Of a DNA stretch of 64,000 nt, positions 1 to 10,958 are shown piece by piece. The DNA is taken from contig RCSZ01000016.1 in the NCBI GenBank assembly GCA_014898425.1, forward strand, positions 1,178,001-1,242,000, written 5' to 3'. The translations under genes were made by a program, and so were the position numbers. Numbering within the stretch: the stretch's first letter is position 1; each line of letters opens with the position of its first letter. Under the pieces are notes generated by a model. It saw only the letters and a list, made by a program, of their open reading frames with translations, made no database searches and was not told the origin of the DNA. This DNA comes from Botryotinia globosa. Its lineage: Eukaryota; Ascomycota; Leotiomycetes; Helotiales; Sclerotiniaceae.

Positions 1-912
1 GATCTCTATGCTTTGATGGATTACTTCCGACTCTAAGAAACTTTAGATAACTCTGGATAACGCCGAACGCTGTTTTCAGGACTAGAATTTTGTGGCGATG
101 TATACCTAGGTAAGTAGGTAAGGTTAATACTCTGTACTGGTGTACCTGGGGATAATAAATTGACAATTGTGGGGAGGAAGGTAGAGGGGTCAAAGATTGC
201 TCAAAGATTGCCGACGGGCTTTGTTCGATCAATGGAAGTTTGCTATATATGGATGGATGGATGGATGGATATCCTTGTTGTTCTTGCAGATATTGAATTT
301 GACTATTAATTGAATATGAAAGTATTTTTGATTCACTATGTACTAAATTTTTATGACATTACATACCAACGATTTCAAAAATGGAAATTCACTTTTTCTT
401 GTTTTCTGTTAATGGATAGGTAGGTATCTACCAGACACTTCAACCCAGTGATCCATTTCATCTCCTCCTCCTCTCACCTCCTCCTCCTTTCACCTCCTCC
501 TCCTTTCACCTCCTCCTCCTTTCATCCACCATCATACTATCAGATAATCTCATTCCAAACATCCACCGCGAGTCTCCACGGGAGATCTCCCGTCTCGGAA
601 GAAAGGAATATTAACGTCTAGCTTCTTCATAGCTTCATCTACTCCGCACCCTTTAGCTCGAGTTTTGACCTCTACCGCCCCCCATTACCTTGATATTATT
701 GCTGCTGAGCTTAGGATGAGTGGAACAAGGCAGTAGATGATTTGCATTCATGTTTTGGGACTTTGATATCACGGATTTTATAGGGGAAGGAGGAGGTATA
801 TATATAGTTAGTTCATGAACAGACAGCCAGCAATCTATATCTTGAATCATCTTATTAACTACTCAATACTGCCTCTAACGTTTCGCAACTGCAATATACT
901 ATTAATTCGAAA
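1..912. other. Intergenic, no gene seen; upstream of GFA-family gene
   Basis: No reading frame here has coding character. It holds a short ATGG microsatellite near 250-272 and an imperfect CT-rich repeat at 461-532 (several copies of a unit like CTCCTCCTCCTTTCAC). The last part should contain the promoter of the gene starting at 913. Confidence 0.6.
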
Positions 913-1573
913 ATGCCATCAGGAGGATGTTTCTGCGATGCGGTATTTTGCCCCTCCCTCCCAATACCTATCTGCCTCATATCATTATAAGATTACAATA
1001 TATATATATATATATTACAACCGCCCACACTCGTCTTAATCCATATATGCTGATTACGCACATCTCATAGGTCCGCATAAGCTACACCGGCGAGCCAGGA
1101 GCCCATCTCCTATGCCACTGTACCGATTGTCGAAAGACTACCGGTGCTACTTATAGTAACAACATCGTATTACCGGAAGGACAATTCAAGCTTGAATCTG
1201 GTTTGTATTTCCCACGCCTTCCAGCGTTTTCTCATTTCCCACCCATGTCCCCATTCTTCTCCTCTTTCCCTTTTGCAAGCAATCTCCCATCCCACAAGCA
1301 CACCATTTAACTCCTCCAGGAAAACCCAAAACCATCAGCAAAAAAGCCGATTCCGGTAACCAAATCACCTCCCACTTTTGCGGTGACTGTGGCACCACTC
1401 TCTACCGCACTGGTGATTCTTTCCCCAACCAAGTAATTATCAAAGCTGGCGTTTTGGATGATGACAATTGGCCAAATGAGAATGTCCCAAAGGGGGAATT
1501 GTTTGTTAAGAAGAGGGTGAACTGGCTTTCCGAGATTCCTGGTGCTGCGCAGATGGAGGGTATGCCTTCGTAG
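913..1573 (+). CDS. GFA / CENP-V family zinc-binding protein
   Basis: Three exons, 913-942, 1071-1200 and 1320-1573, give a 137-residue protein; this was assembled by eye from GT-AG junctions that keep frame. Visible zinc ligands fit the family well: a CFC pair at residues 6-8, CHCTDC at 25-30 and CGDC at 74-77. Proteins of this fold are named after glutathione-dependent formaldehyde-activating enzyme, but most fungal single-domain members have no proven reaction, so a catalytic role should not be assumed. The length is normal for one complete GFA domain. The first exon codes for only ten residues, yet it supplies the first cysteine pair, which supports this start. It is convergent with the Atg37-like gene, whose end lies about 195 bases away. 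Fold is near certain; function is open. Confidence 0.85.
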
Positions 1574-1768
1574 ATACCTCGGGTTGAAGAGCGACTTGAT
1601 AGATCGTGGTGGAATATATATTGGATATTTTTTGATGGGTACAATATAATTCCATCTCTGGTACCGAGTTCTGAATATTGTGCCGTCCAATGTGAAGCGA
1701 GAAAATCCGACAATTATATTCGGTCTTGGTCGTTGTTATAAGTTGTAAGTTTCAAAGTCGATCCCTTA

Positions 1769-2871
1769 TCACCGAGAGGGTAAGACTTTCCTCACGTATT
1801 CCCTTCCAATCCTCAGTCCTTCTCTTACGAGATCCTCTACTCTCCTGTCCTTCTTTCGTCTCATACATAAAAGAATGAGACCTAATAGCGCCATATCCAC
1901 CAGAAAGTGTTTGATGGCAATCCATATAAACCAAGCCACCCATTTTCTTGGAGACCTTGACTTCTTGCCCTGGTACTCTCTTCCCGTAGCAATCTGCTCC
2001 CTCAATGCTGCGATCTCAGCTGTCATTTTCACTAGCGCTTGTTCCACACTCTTCCTCCATTTCGTCTTGTTATTTTTGCCGTCGGTATATACCTCTTCAT
2101 CTTCGCCACTGCGTCCCAATCGTCTCTCAGATTCCCTTTCCGCCTCATCGTCCTGGCTCATTGGACTCAATACCCTCATTGCGCCGTTGGTCCCTGACAC
2201 TGGTTCTAGAAATTGTCTCGGTTGAGTCGTATACGATGGCACGCGATGGCCGGGCGAAGATCCCGTGGATGATGGAGTATTATTTTTGATTTGATCCCAG
2301 ACAAACTCTAATTCCGCAACCAATTCTCTCGCATCTCTGCATTGCCAAGTCTGAAATTAGCTTATTCTCAATCCCCTCGGGTTGCGCTCCAAAGGCAGGA
2401 GATCCATGACTTACGCAGTAGTACTAGCATACTTATGCATAGTATCAATCAACGCTTCAATATACCTCCTCTTCGCTTCTGTTCTACTAACCCCTCTCTG
2501 CGCATCCCACGCATCCCATTTATCCCTTTCCCTCTTTAATTCTTCTCCCTGTAGTCCCGCCTCACCATCTTCTCCCTCACCCCTAGAACTCGGCCGCATC
2601 ATGACACCATCCACATCCCCCTCCATAGCCTGTTTGTATAATCCATAGAGACGTAATCGATCTGCAGGAGGCGGCCGCGATGCTCCAGTCTTGGGTATCT
2701 TTTTTACTGTGTTGAGCGCGTGGACGAATACTCGGTCTGGCATTTTGGGCGAAGTCAGATTTGTACAATCGGGAATCTCTGCAGCAGTTCAGGGCAGATT
2801 TGGTAGGATAGGGTAGATATGTATCGTCATCAGGAACCGACAGCGCATTACTTACCCACAGAATCCGCCAT
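1769..2871 (-). CDS. ATG37: Tail-anchored acyl-CoA-binding protein, Atg37/ACBD5 type
   Basis: Three exons on the minus strand (2856-2871, 2415-2778, 1769-2336) give 315 residues. The first exon codes only five residues plus one base; the join restores the complete acyl-CoA-binding domain. That domain covers about residues 18-120, with the helix II region around LRLYGLYKQAMEGD and the KWDAWDAQRGVSRTEAK stretch. The middle is acidic and low in complexity, then a short coiled coil (ALVKMTAEIAALREQI), then one membrane segment near residues 259-285 followed by a basic tail. That order matches yeast Atg37 and animal ACBD4/5, peroxisomal tail-anchored proteins used in pexophagy and in contact with the ER. 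The family assignment is from architecture; peroxisomal location is inferred from family. Confidence 0.85.
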
Positions 2872-3745
2872 CTTATCTCCAGAGCGTTCCTCCCTCTCTC
2901 ATCTATTCAGCATAAAATGTCCCAGCCCAATGTTATAAATCAATGACTTGGTTCTCGGCTAGGAAATGCGATCTTCACAAACTTGGAGCAAATGTTTCAA
3001 AAAGTAAAGGAATATTATTATAGATAGCAAAGTGGGAGATCTGAAATGAAAGGAAATGCAAATATTAAATGATAATCATGCGCATCTTTTCGCGTTTGTA
3101 CCTGCAATGACCAACCGAGGCTCGAAGAAATGCAGTAATTAAGATACAAGGGTTAGCGGTGCCGGAAAGGACCGCGCTAGTAATCTTACCTTGGGATCAC
3201 TACTTACACGCCTGACTCTGGAACTTTTTATATGTTGTGAAAGGTTGCTTTGGAGTGAAGAACACAATATATCGCGGTTCCTGAGAGACGGGAACATGAA
3301 ACATGTAGAAGTGTCAATTGACAAGTGTTTGTAAGGATTCTTGAGGGTTTTCACTCCATGATCCACAATGATGTTTTCAGCGCAATGGGAACAACCAGTA
3401 AAATGATAACACACATTAGTTGATTGCTTGAGAATGGATCCAAGGTCGCTGAAAATATGTATGATGGATGCATTCGAACACCTCATGAACGCCTTCACAC
3501 AAGTAGCTCATGAAGAGGCGGATATGTTAATTATTTCGTGTCCTATCTGGAAACCTAATTCTTGGGTATCTATTCCCCTGCCAACAAGTAACTTTTAAAC
3601 AAATGCACTGCAATGAACCCAAATTCATGTTGACCGCTGCAGTCCAAGCAATCCTTATTCGTCTATCAATATCCCTCGAGATGAGAACCCTTACTGACCC
3701 CTCGACTCGAAGGTCATAACTTTCCTTTTTAGCTGTTGATCATAA
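2872..3745. other. Intergenic, no supported gene
   Basis: The interval separates the 5' end of the Atg37-like gene from the 3' end of the RNase III gene. A 119-codon open frame on the minus strand (3139-3498) has no recognisable family and no splice signals that extend it, so I do not call it a gene. Confidence 0.5.
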
Positions 3746-5065
3746 TCAATTTTCTTCTTGTTTCTGAAGCGCAATTCTTTCTCTTTCCTGTTGTGCGTCG
3801 TAGATCTTCTTCTTTTCCAAGTACTTGGCCATCATCTTCTTGTTATTCAACGCCATCTCCGCGGCTTTGAAGCCTGCCTCTTTCTTGCCATTTGCACTTC
3901 CAAACCCAATTTGCTTGTCAGCTTCACCCCATCCGTCAAGAAAAACGCCCACTGTAAACACCGCGAGTTTAGTGTTTTTGTCCTTCTTGGCTGTTCCAAT
4001 ATCCTTATACGTCAATTTACTGACTTTCGAACTGAGGGCCTTTTGTAATTTCTCTTTGGGATTAAGTGCGCTTTTAGTTTTTGTCTGGACATGGTCAACA
4101 TTTCCTCTCAATTTCCACAAAGGGCTATCCAATTTATCCTCATTCCGCTCTTCTTGTTGGATTTCCTTCGACAACACCATGGCCCAGAGACTTTTTAGCC
4201 ATTCTGATGCACGTGAGACTCCATTATCTGGATCTGACAGCACGACAGCTGCGACATATGCCTCAAAGATATCTCCCATTGCTTTGACTTTTTCCGGTTC
4301 TTTCATGGGATGAAGAGTATCTTCTGGCAATTTCGCGCGCTTTTCGAAACCATATTTTCGTGAGAAATCAGCCAAAGTGACATTCTTGACGAGTCTTTCA
4401 CGGAGTTGAGAGCATTTTCCAGGCAGTAAGGCAGGGAATGTCTGTGATATGAGAAGGGTAGAAATGGTATAGATATATGCGTCTCCTACCCATTCTAGGC
4501 GTTCATAGCTCAAATCAGTAACGCTACCATTAGTACGGCCATGGTGAGTGAACGAAGCCAGCTCGAGAGTAGGATCATACACTTCTGGAAGGGGTGGAAG
4601 TTTGGATGGAATGGAAGACAAGGTCCATGGTGTAATTTGTAGAGCTGTTAATATTTTCCCTGGGTTTCCAATGACAGGTTCTTGAGATGAATTTTCAACC
4701 TTCAAGTCTCCAGAACTACTATGACTGGTATCATTCAAGTCTGACTGCACTTGGTCTCGTAGTGTATTACGAAGTTCCGTTACTCCCGAAAATGCTGCAC
4801 CACCCATTAACGCCTCAACTTCGCCCACATCGTCTTCCCCAAGAAGTTCTTCTAGTGCACCCAATAATTTGGAGATTTTCTTATGCGACAAAGGATTGAT
4901 CTGATAATTGAATTAGCGTTGTAGATGTGTTCAAGAATTTTGACTTACATTTCTTTTCTTGTGCTCCGGAACGCTGCCATTTTCGAAGGGAAATGATCGT
5001 TTAGATGCCATTTCTAACTTGACTGGGTTTCCCAAATTTGCTTCTGAGTCGGATGCATGCACCAT
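3746..5065 (-). CDS. RNT1: Ribonuclease III, Rnt1/Pac1 type
   Basis: Two exons (4949-5065 and 3746-4900) encode 423 residues. The intron keeps phase 0 and starts GTAAGT. The RNase III signature is ERLEWVGDAYI at about residues 172-182, and the second acidic cluster is KAMGDIFEAY at about 245-254, so the four metal-binding acidic residues appear to be present. A double-stranded RNA-binding domain follows at about 322-400, with the GSANGKKEAGFKAA helix. One nuclease domain plus one dsRBD is the Rnt1/Pac1 arrangement, not Dicer. Such enzymes trim pre-rRNA, snRNA and snoRNA precursors in the nucleus. A second in-frame ATG lies 18 codons in, so the start could be there. The gene is divergent from the mS33 gene, with 291 bases between starts. 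Confidence 0.88.
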
Positions 5066-5356
5066 TACAATGCTTGAAGTACAAGTGAGTGTTCACAGTA
5101 AACCTAATCAGATGAAGAGAGAATTGAATTCAATCGATAAGAGAAGAAAATGGCTTTAGATTGTTCCACTTAGAACCGAAAAAAATTGACACCAATCGAC
5201 ATGATATAGAGGCTTCGAAGGTCACGAACCAGAACTTCGAGGGTGACACGTGATGCCCGGATCAATAAAGGCCCGAAGTCCCGGATGGACCGCTAAATCT
5301 ATAGAATTGATGAACCACTCGATTTAGAAAGCAAATCCAAGCTTATATCACTAAAC
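5066..5356. promoter_or_regulatory. Shared divergent promoter interval
   Basis: These 291 bases separate the start codons of the RNase III gene and the mitoribosomal mS33 gene, which are transcribed away from each other. Both promoters must lie here or run into the neighbouring gene. I see no clear TATA box. Confidence 0.5.
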
Positions 5357-5845
5357 ATGTCGGTCGCAAAGTCGAGAGTGCTGGAATTGATGAAGGTATT
5401 GATCCATATATTTTCAGAGCCGGGAATTTAGGACTAATCTCAGTAATACAGGTCCAATGCCGGATCTTCTCAACCACATTCAATCCTGATAGACTTCGAA
5501 CAGGAAACAAGATTCTCCGACAAAGATTAAAGGGACCGGCGTTGGCTGCATACTACCCACGAAAGATGGCTACAATCAAGGATTTGCAGAAAGCTTACGA
5601 CGAATATGACGTCGAGACCTATGATGACGCTGAGGAAGATAGATTTGAACATATTACAATGTATGTGTATCATCTACATCAGTGTCTGGAAACACCTGCT
5701 AATAGTAATGTAGTCTAAAAGCGAGAGGGAAGGGAGCACCGAAAAAGAAGAGGACTGCAGAAGGTATGTGGTCGACTGCGGATATGATGGCATTTACTAA
5801 CAAATATACTCAGATTCCAAGAAGTTCAAGGGAAAGAAGAGGTAG
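5357..5845 (+). CDS. RSM27: Mitochondrial small-subunit ribosomal protein mS33
   Basis: Four small exons (5357-5395, 5452-5660, 5714-5763, 5814-5845) give a 109-residue protein; all three introns have GT-AG ends and keep frame. The family core is visible as LRTGNKILRQRLKGPALAAYYP-like sequence at about residues 29-50, followed by an acidic helix and a very basic C-terminus rich in lysine. This is the MRPS33 family (yeast Rsm27), a structural protein of the mitochondrial 37S subunit. The N-terminus is short and basic-amphipathic, as is usual for these proteins. Small exons would make this gene easy to miss by open-frame scanning alone. Confidence 0.87.
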
Positions 5846-7139
5846 ATGAGGATAAGCGTTATATCCCGAACATAACTTGTACAGCATTTTACAACTGCAG
5901 CATTACTGGCGTTTGGGGTCAGCTCTTGGGACGGGGCTTGGTGGAGGGTTTCCTGAACTATTGCCAGGACCTTCAATGCAAATTGCAGAAGCTCAGTCAA
6001 ATGAGAAAGATTATCATGAATCTGCAAACATTGCTCCTGAAAGCATTGAAATATCGGTTAGAAGTCACAATACTACAAGTGATTGCAGCCTTGGAATGAA
6101 CTAGCTTCTTCTATGGCTACGAAATATTGAGATCACGCCGATTTCGACTTCAAATCCCTCCCTGTCAGCTTATGGCTTAAACCTTCAAGACCTTGATGAA
6201 AGTTTAGCCATACATAAGTTCTTTCTATTTCAACGCGGAAGTATACATTAATCAATGAGGGTCATATGTGCAAAGTACTGTTCATATCTACTGCCAACTC
6301 TATACACGATCAGAGGACACATCGATCTGTCATATTTCTACAGTTATATACCAGTTGCCATTCCCTCACATGACCATCATGGGAAGACGGTATTCCAAAA
6401 CCAATCTGGGTTTGATACTCCGGCCCGAAAGGTGATTTAGACTCATCGAGTGTAAACTTTGGAAGTAGTTGAGATTCTTTCAAAGACGTTATTCATGTAA
6501 GAATTTAATAAGTGGTACTAGCACAGAGAAGAAGGGGCAAGAACGACCATGCGAAAACTTTGTATTCATTGAGCTTTCCGGATTTTCCCTCTTGCAGTAT
6601 TTGATTTGCTTTTTCTCTTTCATAGAGTCTCTCACTCTACTTGCGTCTCATATTTACCTGATTGATTAAAAAATCCCATACAATCATGAAAAGATTTTAG
6701 AGTTGAAATATGCGAGACGATAGAGTGAGTGTAAGATTCTCTGAGTGAATATAATTATATAAAGCTTGCCGAACACCCGCACAAAATCACTTTCGACCCT
6801 TTTTCTCTTCATCTACGACGGGACCTTCATTCTTTCTTCTTTCTCTAAACCTCAATTCCAAATATAGTGAATTATACTTTCAGTTTTTTGCATGCCATTT
6901 GATAACAAAGGATAGAGCAGCTGCCAAAGATAGACGTTACTTCTCTATCTAAGTCTCCATAGAGCTACGTCTCTTATTTGTCTTCTTGATCTCCAATACC
7001 TTCATTTCTCTTCATCTACTTTCAACTCATCTACGAGTGAGCCATTCAACAACCATTTTCGATCTATTCAATCAGCACAATCTGCATTGGATCATTACTT
7101 TCCTTTCACAGCCATTCATCAAGATATCTCACAAGCAAC
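5846..7139. other. Intergenic plus long 5' leader of the Pumilio gene
   Basis: No gene is supported in 5846-6750. From about 6785 to 7139 the DNA is pyrimidine-rich on the plus strand, as in fungal leaders, and reads into the Pumilio start codon. Confidence 0.5.
6756..6764 (+). promoter_or_regulatory. Possible TATA box of the Pumilio gene
   Basis: The sequence TATATAAAG lies about 375 bases before the Pumilio start codon and just before a CT-rich leader. That spacing would imply a leader of roughly 340 bases, which is plausible for a fungal regulatory gene. It is based on the motif only. Confidence 0.4.
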
Positions 7140-9953
7140 ATGGCTTCCTCAGTCGCTTCTAATGGATCGCCAACCTTCCGTCGTACAATTGATCGTAGCA
7201 GCCATGAGAACCCTGGACTCGGTGACGATGCTGTCGATAAATTAACAACAAGAATGGTGAGTTTGCATCTTCAATTTGTTCCGTCGATTTCCTCATTGAT
7301 TGCAATTTCTGTGTCTCTGACACCCTTCTAATAAAATTTTACTATTTCTTCTCGAGTGAGCTCGGTAGCAGAGTTCTCCCTGCTTACCTTCCAATCCAAC
7401 GCCGTCTATGCAATATCATTTTCTACATATCTCGCATATTTTACTGACCAATACTATTCAGGACAATGCTAATACTCTCAAGAAGGCCGCTACAGCTCTT
7501 TCTACAAACAAGTTGGGCAACCAAGCTGCTCCTAAGGTAAAAATCTCATCCGCTCAATACTTTAATGCATATTAACGGATACAGAAGATGAAGTTGAGCC
7601 ACGAAACTTTCATTGCACCTACTACCACGGCTCCTTCGTTCCAATGTCCCACTTTCGACAACTCGCCAAACCCTGTCGATAAATTATTGGCCAAGCTCTC
7701 GGAGCAACAAGCGGTGCTCAATCGCCAACATGAAGCTTTGAGGAACTCAGATGACTATAGTTCGAACAATTCAAGAACCCTCGACTACTGTTCTGCTCCT
7801 ACTTCTGTTCCAATTACACCTGCTACAGAAAATTTTGACTCGGGCACAGCGACAACTGCTCCAACTACTCGTCCTCAGAGTCGTGGCGATGGCGATGATC
7901 AGCCTAGTGCTGAAGAGGTTCTACGTCTCAAGATTGAGTTGGAGGCTGCAAAAGGAAGAATTGCTCGCATGGACCAAGAGCTTGCACAAAACCGCATTAC
8001 AAAGCACACTATTGACCAAGCTATTGGTAGTGTTTCTGAAGCCGACTTTCCTCTCGGAAATGTCTCAGACCCCTCTGCCGGCATCCCCCCAAATCATTTC
8101 CGTCCTCACGTCACTCGTGAAAGCTCCTGGGCCAACCAAGAAGATGCACATTCTGATCATAGTGATGCTCTTTCCGCAAGTGGCTACAACCGTACTCGAG
8201 CTATTTGGGGCAATAACAAACCAAATTTCCCGAATGCTCCACCCATGCCTTCTTTTCAACCTTCTGATCCACATACTTCTGGACAATGGATGGGTCGTGG
8301 TGGTTGCAATCAACCATTCGTTGAGCCAAACATGGCATTTGGTGGACCACCTCCAAATGCCTTTCGTGGCGAGAGATATGAGCATGATATGGCAATGCCC
8401 GGTGGTGGAGTCCGTCGTAACAATGGTAACAGATTCAATAACAATCGCAATCTGGGTTCCATTCCTTACTCGAGCAGCTCGAGCTCCTTTGAAGGTTTTA
8501 CACCAGCTTCAAGTTCTTACGGATCAATGGGGGGAATTCCAACTCCACTGGGCAATCAGATGAACATGGGTATGAACATGGGAAGTGGAATGTACTCGGG
8601 CTACCAACCTCAGCCAATAGGCACACCTCTTTCGCCACATGCACCAGAGTTCACTTCAGCCAGTGGAACGTGGAAGACCGAGGTAAGCATCAATCGATTG
8701 ATTAGGCAGCATTCACTAACTTATCTCCAGTCAGTTGCAAATGAAGGCCACCAAACTTATTTACCAACCACTGAGCCATTGAACTATCGTCGTCTCCTGG
8801 ACAGAACCGTCAACTGTAACTGGAAATATATTGTTGACAAGATTGTTTGCAATAATGATCAGCAGGCTTCGATCTTCTTGCAACAGAAGCTCAAGGTTGG
8901 CACAACCGAGCAGAAATATGATATTGTTGAGGCTATTGTTGCCCAGGCTTATCCTCTAATGGTCAACCGCTTTGGCAACTTCTTGGTTCAACGATGCTTC
9001 GAGCATGGTACTCCAGAGCAGGTCATCAAGATTGCAGAGGCTATACGTGGCAACACTCTCAATCTCTCTATGGATGCTTTCGGCTGCCATGTTGTCCAAA
9101 AGGCTTTTGATTCGGTTCCAGAAGATTACAAGGCTATCATGGTCCATGAACTGCTTCGTAGAATTCCAGAAACTGTCATTCATAGATACGCTTGCCATGT
9201 CTGGCAGAAGTTGTTCGAACTTCGCTGGACTGAGTCTCCCCCCCAAATCATGAAGTATGTTAATGAAGCTCTTCGTGGTATGTGGCATGAAGTCGCTCTT
9301 GGTGAAACTGGTAGTTTGGTTGTTCAAAACATCTTCGAGAACTGTCTAGAAGAAGACAAGGTATGTCCGAATATTCGCCTTGTATTGAATTGGGTCTAAT
9401 TGTATCATAGCGTCCTTGCATTGAAGAAGTCCTTGCTAGTATTGACATTGTTGCCCATGGACAGTTCGGTAATTGGTGTATTCAACATATCTGCGAGCAT
9501 GGAGCACCAGCTGATCGTAGCCGGGCTATTGACCATGTTATCCGCTATGCTTCTGAGTACAGCATGGATCAATTTGCTTCCAAGGTTGTTGAAAAGTGCC
9601 TCAAGATTGGCGGTGTCGACTTTCTTGGTCGTTACCTTGATCGTGTTTGTGAAGGTCGCCTCGATCGTCCCCGTATCCCTTTGATCGATATTGCCAGTGA
9701 TCAATATGGCAATTACTTGATCCAATACATTTTGCAGCACTCCAACCCACAACATCGCGAGATTGTTGCCTCTCATATTCGCAAACACATGGTCTCCCTT
9801 CGTGGTTCGAAATTTGGTTCCCGAGTCGGCATGCTCTGCACCAACCCTGCCCTTCAAACTCGTCCAGGCCCAGGCTCTGGCCCTACCATCAGCAGCGCTC
9901 CACCACCACGTATGCCACCAACCAATGTCCGATACGGTGGTGCCTACCGCTAA
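7140..9953 (+). CDS. Pumilio/PUF-family RNA-binding protein
   Basis: Five exons (7140-7256, 7462-7536, 7585-8682, 8731-9360, 9411-9953) encode 820 residues. All four introns fall in phase 0; the third is only 48 bases and open through. Residues 1-450 are low in complexity, with Asn-, Gly- and Met-rich stretches. The PUF domain runs from about 455 to 790. Repeat cores in order include GNFLVQ, GCHVVQ, ACHVWQ, GSLVVQ, GNWCIQ, ASKVVE and GNYLIQ. The last three give the N..Q / S..E / N..Q pattern (read in reverse order) that specifies UGU in this family, so a UGUA-type mRNA 3'-UTR target is expected. Proteins of this kind repress translation or promote decay of bound mRNAs in the cytoplasm. Which yeast Puf it matches is not settled. 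Confidence 0.92.
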
Positions 9954-10958
9954 ACTTCTTACATGCATCATTTGCTTTTCCTGCTTTGTCATACTGCTTT
10001 CTGTGTTAGGGGTCTTCATACGATCTTCACAAAGACATGATTTTATGCAACCAAGATAACAGTACAACATATCCTCCGGGGCCTTTTCTTTTCCGGCTTT
10101 CAGTCTCTCATATCTATGGACACCTTACATTGGTTCTACATTATCAGCAGATACAAAGTCAAGCTTGTATTGTCCACACTCTCGCTGTAAATTGGGATTT
10201 TCCTTCGTCGAATTACGACATGTTCATTCTGTTTAATCAACATTATCTTCGAAAAGCTATTCTACCATAACGAGTCATCCTAAGCTGAGGATTATCTTCA
10301 GTGCTTTGGACAGATCATAGTTACTACTTTTGCATTATGTTATGCGAGAGGTGATGTTTTCTCGAGGCTCTTGATGTTTTCTCGAGGCTCTTGCCGCTAA
10401 AATCTTCTCTTTTTATCGACTTTTGAATCATCCATTGTGTGGAGGTTTACTCCGCTTTAGTGTTTGTTCTCAGATCGGATACACTGTCTCTCCCTTCTTT
10501 TTTGTCGGATGAAAATGTTTCGGTGTGGTAAAAATTAATGTGGTGGAGAGGTTTGATCATACTCATATACTTCATTGTGCTCTTTCTGCTTGTACTTAAA
10601 CGACCAAAGAAACACCGAGAGCTTTGTTATATAGTCACTCATTAGTAAATATAAAGCCTTTGGTCAATATCACTCAAGCAGTCATACATGCTCACTAATA
10701 AGAATGTTGTGTATAGAGATAAGTAGCTTAATGTTTTGTAGAATAGCAACGCGTGAAATAAACGAAACACCGTGAAACACGATCTTATTTCTGATTTTGG
10801 TGGTACAGTACAAAGAAGTCAACGCCAAACCATCTCGTCCCCGGTCATAAAAATACATGCCCTTCATCCCGTAATACCTCAAGCATACCATCCAAAGCCT
10901 CGGTGGTTATCAAACCTCAGAAATCCCACTCTCGATCCAGTTTCCAATCACCAATCAA
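9954..10958. other. 3' flank of the Pumilio gene and convergent intergenic DNA
   Basis: No gene is seen. It contains a perfect tandem 20-bp duplication at 10353-10392 and a TGTAAATT octamer at 10186-10193, about 233 bases after the Pumilio stop. The Rad17-like gene ends at 10959 from the other side. Confidence 0.5.
10353..10392. repeat. Perfect 20-bp tandem duplication
   Basis: The 20-base unit GATGTTTTCTCGAGGCTCTT occurs twice in a row with no mismatch, in the presumed 3' flank of the Pumilio gene. It may be a recent slippage event. Confidence 0.85.

Noticed and set aside
3139..3498. 119-codon open frame on the minus strand
   Set aside because: No family, no upstream exon and ordinary intergenic composition.
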